21,036 nucleotides of DNA. It comes from Oscillospiraceae bacterium (lineage in GTDB: Bacteria > Bacillota > Clostridia > Oscillospirales > Acutalibacteraceae). The stretch covers positions 1-21,036 of the forward strand of contig JAISII010000038.1 of assembly GCA_031262125.1 (NCBI GenBank), read 5' to 3'. The translations under genes and the position numbers were made by a program. Below are positions 14,757 through 21,036 of this stretch, in pieces (within the stretch, counting starts at the first letter, position 1; each line of letters starts with the position of its first letter). The notes beneath the pieces were generated by a model that was not told the origin of the DNA, did no database searches, and was given only the letters and a program-made list of their open reading frames with translations.

Positions 14757-17672
14757 ATGAAAGGCATATTGCAAAAAATTAACTTTAAAAACGCAAAACG
14801 CCCCGGGAGGAACTTTATTCTCTCGGCTATTGCACTTGCCCAAATTATTTTTATTGCCGCCACAATGGCAAACGCATGGATAGAAACTACAACGTCCTCT
14901 AATATTGCGGGGAGCGAAATGGACATACAGGGTGCGGTTTTTAGCTATGGCACTTTGGACTATTTGGGGTTGGGCGACAAAGAAGGCAACAACAAGTACA
15001 CTTCTGCGGTAGTTCCAAATTTCACTTCCAAAATCACAGACCTTAACAATTACATTGACGAAGTTATAAATTATTCTACCGCCAACAGCGACAAATTTAT
15101 GCTTGCAGAGGCAAGCTCGGCAGACGGAAAAAGCTTTTTCTTTCCTACTCCCGGCGAAACCTCACCATACCGTGCTGCTACCCTCGACGATAAAAACACG
15201 AATTATATAGAAATTGAATTTGATGTTAAAGCAAACTACAAAACCAAGCTTTGGTTTAAAGGTGTGCCTACGTTTAACATTAGCGGCGGCGGTGCATGCA
15301 CGGCAATTAGGCTTGGGGTTGAAATCGACCAAGATACATCAAAAACTACGGATGATGTTACAAACAGAATTTTCACAAACAATCCCGCAAGTATTGTTAG
15401 TTATTCAGGTGCACCTGCAGACTCATCGGGAACATCAGCAGTTAATAGTACCACGGGTACTCCCAAAGTAAACCAAAATCTCCGCAAGTTTGAAGAGTTT
15501 ACTTTTAACCCTGCCACAGGTGCCGAAGATACCGAAAATCACATAGGCAGAGAGCTTGTAACAATCGAAGGCGGCAACACCGCCCACATAACCCTCCGCA
15601 TTTGGCTGGAGGAGCAGGATAGTGCGTTGGCGGGTGGGCTCAACCCGTATGACGGCAAAAAGTTGGATATTAACTTGCAGTTTGGCTCCAGCTGGAGTGA
15701 GACGATTGATACTATTACGGTGTATGATAGGACTGTTTTGCGTAACAGTTCTAACAACAGCGTGCATTGGTTGGGTGCAAACGATGCGGATTTGCGGTTT
15801 AGGCTGCCAAGAAATACTGAAGGAGACCCGGATGATCCGCAAGAAAACTTAGGCAAGTCGGGGCAGGCTTCTGCGGCTCGATATTGGGTTAAGCAAACAA
15901 CAAACAATTTAGTTAAGGACAATACATCACCTACTGCTACTATAGGCGAAGCCACTGCTGTGTTTAAAAAACTGCTTGTCGGCTTGGTTGACAATTTTTC
16001 TTTGGTACGCACAACGAATCCGGATACTCCAAACTTCCAAAACGAATTTTATCAACAGCCCGGTGCCGACGGCAGCCCCGATAGAGGGAGTTGCACCAAT
16101 TTTTATATTTATGCAGACCAATACGGCTTTTGGGGTACTACCACCGATGCAGGCAGCGGAAAGTATTTTACAGAAAAACAAGTGGATGTTTATTTGACAG
16201 ATGGTGCTGTTAAAAATGACGGCGATAATAATCTGAAAGTTATCTCGTCCAACAATGACCAATGGTCTTTGCAAATGCCGGATATTGACGGCAAAAATGG
16301 TCAATACAACACCGGTAATGTTGGCTTGCGTACGGTAGATAGATTCCATTATTATGGCATAATACCCGAGTTTATTTTCAACACACGTGTTGTTCGTGGT
16401 GCGGTAGCTACAGATGTAAGCTTTAGCACTCCAAATAGTAGTTTTTATAATGTTTGGAAAGCAACCGATGAAGCCAACAGAATAAAGGAACAAAAAGTAG
16501 ATAAGGTTATTTGGCTTGGCACAATTAGAGAATTTGGTGGCTCAGTAACAAGTGATTCCGGTTGGCTTACAGCTTTAGGCTCGTCGACCCAACAAATTAC
16601 TTTTAAACCAAACAATTATTTGCTCGAACCAAGTAATGACAACTTAAAAATGGTAGCATTTGACGGTGGTGGGGTAGGCATTTTAAAACAAATGACTAAA
16701 GGCACTACTAATTATACGGTCGATCTTGTTTCTTCTTATACCTATTCCAACCGCACCGGCAATGAACAATCCCCAATAGAAATCAAAACAAACAGTGACA
16801 CATTAAGCAAAGTTGGTTTTAATAGGTATAATTCAGCTGCACAACAATGGGATAATGAACCAAACGGCAGAAAGTGGGTACGCTGGACACGTTGGGAGCA
16901 AAGCACGAGAACCCCCAGCATATCTTACACTTATACTGTTACAAGTAATAATACACCTGTTGGCACAGGTACTTGGGGTAATCTGAGAAAAATTAAGGTT
17001 TATTTTACAACGGGGATAGAAGCTTATATTGTTAAAGATAAGTCTGCAAAATGGCGAATTAGAGATACAGGTTCAGGTTCAAACGAGGTTTACGAGCTTT
17101 CTCGTGATGACGAATGTTTTGGCGGGTTTACGTACACATTTGAACAAGACTTCCCCAATGGAATGACCGGTCAAGTTGAACGATATACCGGAGATAATAA
17201 GGACTCGGGAATTCAAAATCTGTGGTCTTTCACTGCAGGCGATATGAGTTCAACCAAAAACCTGCTTAAGCTTGGTTCCGGCAGTAGTTCTACGTCTACA
17301 GGTTGGTGTGGCTGGACCCAATATAGTGGCATTTTAGAAGTAAAATACTGGTTCCAGTATGGTTGGGAAGCAAACGGTTTTAACAACAACAAAGACATTG
17401 ATAATAATGTACTAATGATGGCTGTAGACCGTACCTCAAACCATGATATTCTATATGATGAAACTTATCATATAGAAGACAATTACTATAATTTCAAATT
17501 GTATAACATAGGTGGCAGCGAATCCTTAAATATAGACTTCTATAGGTTAAATCCAAACTTACCCGGGAATACTATGACCGGAAGCAATCGTTATAATTGG
17601 TGGGGAACCACACGACCTTCTAATAAGTATACCTATAGAGTTAAAAGCTGGAGTGGCGGCGACTGGGAATAA
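14757..17672 (+). CDS. giant SipW-type exported protein F (AWIE signal, 971 aa)
   Basis: The ATG at 14757 follows GAGGTGA (14745-14751) closely; the GTG at 14748 is inside that site. A basic N-terminus leads to a hydrophobic stretch (20-38) and A40-W41-I42. The first 310 residues repeat protein E's plan: SSADGKSFFFPT near 119, ISGGG near 175, and LRIWLEEQD near 280-288, although Gly of the EG pair is Glu here. About 660 residues follow that are rich in Asn, Thr, Tyr, Trp and Gly, lack Cys clusters and contain several WxxW-like aromatic groups. This composition suggests an adhesin or glycan-binding region. No known enzymatic motif was recognised. Its last third is more A/T rich than the start. 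It is the largest extracellular protein of the cluster and a candidate fibre-tip or adhesive component. Confidence 0.7.
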   Translation: MKGILQKINFKNAKRPGRNFILSAIALAQIIFIAATMANAWIETTTSSNIAGSEMDIQGAVFSYGTLDYLGLGDKEGNNKYTSAVVPNFTSKITDLNNYIDEVINYSTANSDKFMLAEASSADGKSFFFPTPGETSPYRAATLDDKNTNYIEIEFDVKANYKTKLWFKGVPTFNISGGGACTAIRLGVEIDQDTSKTTDDVTNRIFTNNPASIVSYSGAPADSSGTSAVNSTTGTPKVNQNLRKFEEFTFNPATGAEDTENHIGRELVTIEGGNTAHITLRIWLEEQDSALAGGLNPYDGKKLDINLQFGSSWSETIDTITVYDRTVLRNSSNNSVHWLGANDADLRFRLPRNTEGDPDDPQENLGKSGQASAARYWVKQTTNNLVKDNTSPTATIGEATAVFKKLLVGLVDNFSLVRTTNPDTPNFQNEFYQQPGADGSPDRGSCTNFYIYADQYGFWGTTTDAGSGKYFTEKQVDVYLTDGAVKNDGDNNLKVISSNNDQWSLQMPDIDGKNGQYNTGNVGLRTVDRFHYYGIIPEFIFNTRVVRGAVATDVSFSTPNSSFYNVWKATDEANRIKEQKVDKVIWLGTIREFGGSVTSDSGWLTALGSSTQQITFKPNNYLLEPSNDNLKMVAFDGGGVGILKQMTKGTTNYTVDLVSSYTYSNRTGNEQSPIEIKTNSDTLSKVGFNRYNSAAQQWDNEPNGRKWVRWTRWEQSTRTPSISYTYTVTSNNTPVGTGTWGNLRKIKVYFTTGIEAYIVKDKSAKWRIRDTGSGSNEVYELSRDDECFGGFTYTFEQDFPNGMTGQVERYTGDNKDSGIQNLWSFTAGDMSSTKNLLKLGSGSSSTSTGWCGWTQYSGILEVKYWFQYGWEANGFNNNKDIDNNVLMMAVDRTSNHDILYDETYHIEDNYYNFKLYNIGGSESLNIDFYRLNPNLPGNTMTGSNRYNWWGTTRPSNKYTYRVKSWSGGDWE

Positions 17673-17713
17673 ACCCATAACCCCCCAAACCCATAAAAAA
17701 AGAAGGTGAAACC

Positions 17714-18427
17714 ATGAAAAACTTAAAAACAACCCTGCTTATAACCCTAATAACCATTTTAACGGTGCTAAGCCTAAACGTAGCAAGTGAAGCATGGTTT
17801 ACCCGTATACCCGACCCAACCGCCCCCGCAAATGCAGTGCAGTTTAAGGCAACTGTTGGCTTGCGTGGCACGCTTAATGTTGGCGTAGTAACAGAGATTT
17901 GCGAGCAAGAGGCAGGGCAAGTATTTACCGAGAAAGCAAATGTAGGTACTTTTGCGAGTGCAACGGCAATGAGCAACTACAGTACTTATTTTGCAAACAA
18001 CAGAATAATGTTTAAAACCACCATAACCAACAATGAGGGTGCAGGTGCACAAAAGGTGTCGCTTTATTTAAACAGTGTTACATGCAGCGGTACAACAAAG
18101 GCACATATAGGCGTTTACAGCAACAACACCCAAAACCCCGATTTGATTGAAAACCCAAGCAAAAGGGTGGTGCAGTTGCCGCAAACGACGACAAGCGACT
18201 TTGCAATTATAAAAAACATGTATTTGCCCGCCTATGCAGCACCGGCAACAACAACGGCAGAAACCACAGGCACACCGGCAACACCCTCTAACGAGCTTAC
18301 GGTTTATTGGTATGTTTATTTTGAGGAGGCGACACCAACAGCAACTAACCCCGACACGGGCGAGGATGCAGAGTGGTCGGAGCTATCGGATGTTATCCTT
18401 CAAGGCTTAAAGTGCCGCAATAACTAA
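17714..18427 (+). CDS. SipW-type exported protein G (AWFT signal)
   Basis: GAAGGTGA (17702-17709) sets the ATG at 17714. The 237-residue product has a short basic start, a hydrophobic segment at about 7-24 and A27-W28-F29-T30. The mature part is Thr/Ala/Asn-rich with a late aromatic strand and an acidic pair (WYVYFEEA), a weak match to the W-V-E-G motif of its relatives. It lacks an N-terminal extension and is the simplest of the family. It lies 41 bases after protein F and just ahead of the second peptidase gene, mirroring the position of protein C before the first peptidase. That symmetry suggests each peptidase is paired with its own main substrate set. Confidence 0.7.
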   Translation: MKNLKTTLLITLITILTVLSLNVASEAWFTRIPDPTAPANAVQFKATVGLRGTLNVGVVTEICEQEAGQVFTEKANVGTFASATAMSNYSTYFANNRIMFKTTITNNEGAGAQKVSLYLNSVTCSGTTKAHIGVYSNNTQNPDLIENPSKRVVQLPQTTTSDFAIIKNMYLPAYAAPATTTAETTGTPATPSNELTVYWYVYFEEATPTATNPDTGEDAEWSELSDVILQGLKCRNN

Positions 18428-18460
18428 CGCAAAGCAAAAACCGCATTACAAAAATTAAAC

Positions 18461-18497
18461 ATCCCCGCCCCGCACATTAAAGCTGCGGAGTGGGGAT
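18461..18497 (+). promoter_or_regulatory. GC-rich stem-loop between gene G and the second peptidase
   Basis: ATCCCCGC and CCGCA pair with TGCGG and G(T)GGGGAT around a short loop, about 13 pairs with one mismatch and one wobble. It lies 34 bases after the stop of gene G and seven bases before AGGAG of the next gene. Only a short ATTT follows, so partial termination or differential mRNA stability is likely rather than full termination. Confidence 0.55.
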
Positions 18498-18519
18498 TTA
18501 TATAGGAGCATAAAAAACT

Positions 18520-19170
18520 ATGTTTTTAACCCAAAAAACGCCGAACAAAACAAAAAAAACAAATAAAAAAAGCCCGAAAAATAAAGAAAAACACGGCAAA
18601 AAAACGCTGATTGGCAGAATAGTTAATGTTTTTTTAACGGTGTTAACGCTATTTTTTGTGGTTGTGCTTGTTTTGTCGTTCTATCAAAAAATCACGGGGA
18701 ACATCACCGGCGTTTTTGGCGTGCAGATTTTTAGGGTAAGCAGCGGGAGTATGCTGCCAACGCTGGAGGTAGGCGACGTGCTGCTGTGCCACCCAACCAA
18801 AGGCGACGAAGTGCATGCTAACGATATTGTAATTTACCGTGGCGAGCAAGGGCAAATGGCAGGCAAAATTATTGTGCATAGGGTTGTTGAGGAGCAGGGA
18901 AAAAACAGCAGCGGGCAGTACGTATTCACAACCAAAGGCGACAACAACAGCACCGCCGACCCGCCGATTGATGACACTCAGTTAATAGGCAAGTTCTCTC
19001 AAAAAGTGCCGTTTTTAACAGTAATGTTCGATGTTTTTCTATCCCCGTGGGGGTTTGTAATTTTGCTGTTGCTGCTTTTGCTGTTGTTCGGCAGCGAGCT
19101 GTATAATCTTATTAAAATCATCGTTGGTCCCCCGCCGGAGGAGGAAGGAAATTCGGGTAAAAAAATTTAA
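18520..19170 (+). CDS. sipW: SipW/ER-type signal peptidase I, second copy
   Basis: This 216-residue membrane peptidase has an N-terminal basic extension (about residues 9-28, Lys/Asn-rich), a membrane segment at 31-53, the serine box RVSSGSMLPTLEVGD with catalytic S77, the histidine base IVHRVVEEQ (H120), and an intact third box TTKGDNNSTAD (D141, D147). A second membrane segment (about 174-191) is followed by a short tail. His in place of Lys puts it in the SipW/SPC group. Unlike the first copy it keeps the canonical Gly-Asp and has no acidic tail. AGGAG at 18504-18508 precedes the ATG by 11 bases. It closes the second group of exported-protein genes, so it probably processes D to G, though overlap with the first copy cannot be excluded. 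Confidence 0.87.
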   Translation: MFLTQKTPNKTKKTNKKSPKNKEKHGKKTLIGRIVNVFLTVLTLFFVVVLVLSFYQKITGNITGVFGVQIFRVSSGSMLPTLEVGDVLLCHPTKGDEVHANDIVIYRGEQGQMAGKIIVHRVVEEQGKNSSGQYVFTTKGDNNSTADPPIDDTQLIGKFSQKVPFLTVMFDVFLSPWGFVILLLLLLLLFGSELYNLIKIIVGPPPEEEGNSGKKI

Positions 19171-19178
19171 AAAAACAA

Positions 19179-19207
19179 TTGCAATTTTCAACAAATAGTG
19201 CTATAAT
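19179..19207 (+). promoter_or_regulatory. promoter of the small hydrophobic peptide mRNA
   Basis: TTGCAA at 19179-19184 and TATAAT at 19202-19207 are 17 bases apart, starting nine bases after the peptidase stop. Predicted start near 19214, giving a leader of about 115 bases. Confidence 0.65.
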
Positions 19208-19229
19208 ATTCAAAACTTATTGCTTTTTA

Positions 19230-19259
19230 GGTATCAACGGTTCTTACCGTTAATATACC
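19230..19259 (+). promoter_or_regulatory. 5' stem-loop of the small peptide mRNA
   Basis: GGTAT/ATACC encloses a perfect inner stem AACGGT-TCTT-ACCGTT. It lies about 16 bases from the predicted 5' end and is the kind of structure that stabilises toxin mRNAs. Confidence 0.55.
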
Positions 19260-19287
19260 AGTAGAGGCAGGGGTATAAGGTGGTTGA

Positions 19288-19324
19288 CCATTTCCCATGC
19301 ACGATAAAATCGTAAGGGAGGTGG
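19288..19324 (+). promoter_or_regulatory. Shine-Dalgarno-sequestering hairpin
   Basis: CCATTTCCC (19288-19296) can pair over nine bases, with two G-U pairs, with GGGAGGTGG (19316-19324), the ribosome binding site of the small peptide. A second inner stem ACGAT-AAA-ATCGT (19301-19313) extends the structure. Translation of the peptide is therefore expected to be closed by default. Confidence 0.6.
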
Positions 19325-19329
19325 AATTA

Positions 19330-19401
19330 ATGACGGAAGCAGTTCTGTTAATTATTGTATTAGTGGCACTAAAAGAAGTCATAAAATACATAAAAAAATA
19401 A
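19330..19401 (+). CDS. 23-residue hydrophobic peptide, putative type I toxin
   Basis: The ATG at 19330 follows a very strong GGGAGGTGG site by five bases. The 23-residue product begins MTEAVLLIIVLVALKEV and ends in a Lys/Ile-rich basic stretch (YIKK): one short membrane helix with a charged C-terminus. Size and layout fit membrane-acting type I toxins (the Fst/TxpA/BsrG kind), although I do not recognise it as a member of a named family. Its mRNA has a 5' hairpin, a sequestered ribosome site and an antisense transcript converging on its 3' end. It is too short for ordinary gene callers and could be missed in annotation. Confidence 0.65.
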   Translation: MTEAVLLIIVLVALKEVIKYIKK

Positions 19402-19475
19402 CCACTTAACCTTGAGCCGTTAGTGGTTATTTTTAAATCACAATGGGTCAACCGCTTTAAACGGTCTGCCTTTAC
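19392..19475 (-). ncRNA. antisense RNA, putative type I antitoxin
   Basis: A perfect minus-strand promoter (19482-19510) predicts a transcript starting near 19475 and ending after the hairpin at 19394-19434, where the minus strand has a run of seven T. The RNA of roughly 80 bases is complementary to the 3' part of the peptide mRNA, including the stop codon region. It has no ORF of its own. The convergent layout matches txpA/ratA and bsrG/SR4 of Bacillus. Confidence 0.62.
19394..19434. terminator. bidirectional terminator shared by peptide mRNA and antisense RNA
   Basis: Arms 19394-19406 and 19422-19434 form 13 pairs (AATAACCACT/AGTGGTTATT core) around a 15-base loop. The minus strand has seven T after the stem, the plus strand five at its 3' arm. 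The stop codon of the small peptide lies within the left arm. Confidence 0.75.
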
Positions 19476-19481
19476 ATCTCT

Positions 19482-19510
19482 ATTATACAAACTTATCTTC
19501 ATTTTGTCAA
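19482..19510 (-). promoter_or_regulatory. consensus promoter of the antisense RNA
   Basis: On the minus strand TTGACA (19510-19505) and TATAAT (19487-19482) are separated by exactly 17 bases, a perfect sigma-A consensus and stronger than the facing peptide promoter. This is expected when an unstable antitoxin RNA must be made in excess. Confidence 0.8.
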
Positions 19511-19543
19511 TAACAAAATTTAAATTTCTTTCAAAAAAACAAA

Positions 19544-19574
19544 AACCCGTGAGCTTTGAACCTGCTCACGGGTT
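19544..19574. terminator. bidirectional terminator downstream of iscU
   Basis: AACCCGTGAGC (19544-19554) pairs perfectly with GCTCACGGGTT (19564-19574) around a nine-base loop. T-rich tracts follow on both strands (ATTTTTTATT on plus, TTTGTTTTTTTGA on minus). It ends iscU transcription and would catch read-through from the peptide mRNA. Confidence 0.85.
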
Positions 19575-19600
19575 GATTTTTTATTAATGTAAAATTGAGT

Positions 19601-20038
19601 TTAAAGGCTGCAATTGCAGTGGTCTTCATCACATTCGGGCATTTTGCCGACAAAAAGCTCGGGGTCTATGCCGTTTTTGCGGTAATAGTCTGCCAAAGCG
19701 GCTTTAATAGCCTGCTCAGCCAAAACCGAGCAATGCACCTTAACCGGGGGCAGCCCGTCCAAAGCTTCCATAACCGCTTTGTTAGTCAGCTTTAGTGCAT
19801 CGTCAATCGTCTTGCCTTTTATCATTTCGGACGCCATACTGCTGGTTGCAATTGCAGCTCCGCAGCCAAAAGTCTTAAATTTGCAGTCGGTTATGGTATT
19901 GCCCTCAACTTTAATATACATTTTCATAATATCGCCGCATTTTGAGTTCCCAACCTCGCCTATGCCGCTTGCATCGGGCAGTTCGCCCACATTGCGGGGG
20001 TTGGCAAAATGGTCCATTACTTTTTCACTATAAGCCAT
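19601..20038 (-). CDS. iscU: NifU/IscU-like Fe-S cluster scaffold protein
   Basis: This is the scaffold on which [Fe-S] clusters are built from sulfur delivered by the adjacent cysteine desulfurase. The start MAYSEKVMDHF at 20038 has AAAGGAGAG ten bases upstream (20048-20056); the frame is open farther upstream, but without such a site. The 145 residues carry the three scaffold cysteines C34 (NSKCGD), C59 (FGCGAAIATSS) and C103 (VHCSVLAEQA). The last dozen residues add CDEDHCNC, an extra Cys/Asp/His cluster (C136, C141, C143) not needed for the scaffold, which could bind metal. It follows the desulfurase gene in the same direction after a 212-base gap with two stems, and ends before a strong terminator. 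Confidence 0.93.
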   Translation of the reverse strand: MAYSEKVMDHFANPRNVGELPDASGIGEVGNSKCGDIMKMYIKVEGNTITDCKFKTFGCGAAIATSSMASEMIKGKTIDDALKLTNKAVMEALDGLPPVKVHCSVLAEQAIKAALADYYRKNGIDPELFVGKMPECDEDHCNCSL

Positions 20039-20078
20039 GTTTTTATGCTCTCCTTTATTGTATAGGTAATTTATTATA

Positions 20079-20210
20079 AGTATATTTTGAAGTGTATTCC
20101 TGCTATGCAGGAATACTTGGTTAGCCGCTATACGCCATTTTTTATTCGACTTAATGTGTTGGTGATTTTTTATAAGTAGTTTTAGAGGTTTTCCCCGCAA
20201 GCGGGTAAAA
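20079..20210 (-). promoter_or_regulatory. two stem-loops in the iscS-iscU gap
   Basis: A perfect stem GTATTCCTGC-TAT-GCAGGAATAC lies near 20094-20116. A second stem, GTTTTCCCCGC-AA-GCGGGTAAAAC with one mismatch, lies near 20187-20210. Neither has a terminator-like T-run on the minus strand. They may be mRNA processing or stability elements that uncouple iscU from iscS levels. Confidence 0.5.
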
Positions 20211-20250
20211 CGCAGATAAGCCAAATTATTGCCTGTTAAAATAAGTTTAG

Positions 20251-21036
20251 TTAAAAATTGTTGCCCGCTATAATATGCTCCCACAAAGGGCTCATCGAAC
20301 GCAGCCGCTCAACAATCGGCGGTACTGTTTCTATAATATAATCCGCCTCTTCCATAGTGTTAAAATCACTAAGGCTAAGCCGCATGCTACCGTGTGCAAT
20401 CTCGTGGGGGAGACCGATGCTGAGCAAAACGTGGCTTGGGTCAAGGCTGCCGGATGTGCAAGCCGAACCCGAAGAAGAGCTTATCCCCTTCAAATCCAAG
20501 CTAAGCAGCAGGCTTTCGCCCTCAATGCCCTCAAAACACATATTAATGTTGCCGGGCAGGCGGTTTTGCAAATCCCCGTTAAGTCTGGAACGCTCAATTT
20601 TAAGCAGCTCGGTAATAATTTTGTTACGCATAGCGGTCAAGTTTTCAATATGCTGCGGCATAGTTTCATAGGCAAGCTCCATAGCTGCGGCAAGCCCTGC
20701 AATACCTGCTACATTTTCTGTTCCGGCTCGGCGGTTACGCTCTTGTGCGCCGCCGTCAATCAAGTTTTCTATCGCAACGCCCTTGCGGATATACAACGCA
20801 CCGCAGCCCTTTGGCCCGTGCAGCTTGTGTGCCGTAAGAGAAAGCAAGTCAATACAATCGTCTTGTACGTTAATATTAACATTACCCACTGCTTGTACAG
20901 CATCGGTGTGAAAAATAACTTTTTTTTCTCGGCAAATTTTGCCTATCTCGGCAATCGGCTGAATTGTGCCGATTTCGTTATTCGCATACATAATTGTAAC
21001 CAGTGCGGTGTTTTCGGTTATGGCGTCGGCAACGTC
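20251..21036 (-). CDS. iscS: cysteine desulfurase, NifS/IscS family (5' end outside window)
   Basis: This PLP enzyme takes sulfur from cysteine for Fe-S cluster assembly. The frame is open to the window edge, so the first part, including the start, is missing; the visible 261 residues begin DVADAITENTALVTI. Visible landmarks are YANNEIGTIQPI, the cofactor-contacting histidine in FHTDAVQA (about visible residue 43), the PLP lysine in LTAHKLHGPKG (about 71), NRRAGTENV, and the catalytic cysteine in SSGSACTSG (about 193) on its short loop. The order and spacing match the NifS-like group that pairs with a separate IscU scaffold. It lies upstream of iscU in the same operon. Regulation (for example by an IscR gene) cannot be seen because it would be outside the window. 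Confidence 0.95.
   Translation of the reverse strand, partial: DVADAITENTALVTIMYANNEIGTIQPIAEIGKICREKKVIFHTDAVQAVGNVNINVQDDCIDLLSLTAHKLHGPKGCGALYIRKGVAIENLIDGGAQERNRRAGTENVAGIAGLAAAMELAYETMPQHIENLTAMRNKIITELLKIERSRLNGDLQNRLPGNINMCFEGIEGESLLLSLDLKGISSSSGSACTSGSLDPSHVLLSIGLPHEIAHGSMRLSLSDFNTMEEADYIIETVPPIVERLRSMSPLWEHIIAGNNF

Noticed and set aside
15435..16493. Three long minus-strand frames over gene F
   Set aside because: Gene F is continuous, has a signal segment and shares motifs with E; the opposite frames are by-products of its codon use.
20039..20284. N-terminal extension of the iscU frame to 227 residues
   Set aside because: The frame is open, but AAAGGAGAG precedes MAYSEK and the extension has no family counterpart; it runs through the two stems and into the desulfurase gene.

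Overview
The window looks like chromosomal DNA of an anaerobic low-to-medium-GC Firmicute, probably a gut-type Clostridia member. The evidence is consensus sigma-A promoters (TTGACN-17-TATAAT), strong AGGAGG/AGGTGA ribosome binding sites, an ER-type (SipW-like) signal peptidase, and a Clostridia-style cysteine desulfurase/NifU-like pair. No rRNA, tRNA, CRISPR array or recognisable transposase was seen.

Layout. (1) 1-1993: the first codons of a leftward gene that runs off the window, then a two-gene Zn/Mn-type ABC transporter (ATPase plus ABC-3 permease) with no binding-protein gene beside it. (2) 2200-5985: a strong promoter and a four-gene unit. It holds exported protein A (2307), membrane-anchored protein B (about 3403), exported protein C (4231) and a SipW-type signal peptidase (5140), closed by a 17-bp stem. 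Two palindromic repeats sit between A and B. (3) 5986-7750: a repeat island with eight more copies of the same GC-rich palindromic repeat. Long duplicated segments there flank a DUF559 (Vsr-like nuclease fold) gene. (4) 7751-11690: a membrane-anchored McrB-like AAA+ ATPase and a DUF2357-like protein that carries a very long coiled coil in place of a nuclease domain. (5) 11781-19170: four more exported proteins (D, E, F, G) and a second SipW-type peptidase, with an internal promoter before E. (6) 19179-19574: a compact convergent locus with the form of a type I toxin-antitoxin system. A 23-residue hydrophobic peptide faces an antisense RNA with a perfect consensus promoter. (7) 19601-21036, minus strand: iscU-like scaffold and the 3' part of a cysteine desulfurase.

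The centre of interest is regions 2, 4 and 5. Six of the seven exported proteins end their hydrophobic segment in Ala-Trp-[Phe/Leu/Ile], and most carry a late W/Y-[V/L]-E-[G/E] motif, so they look like a diverged paralogous family of SipW-processed, TasA/camelysin-like surface or fibre subunits. Two SipW-type peptidases lie at the ends of the two subunit groups. The McrB-like ATPase and DUF2357/coiled-coil protein lie between the groups, apparently as part of the same locus. My proposal is an undescribed surface-fibre export or assembly system with an AAA+ partner recruited from McrBC-type architecture. The parts are visible in the sequence; that they work together is inference from gene order.
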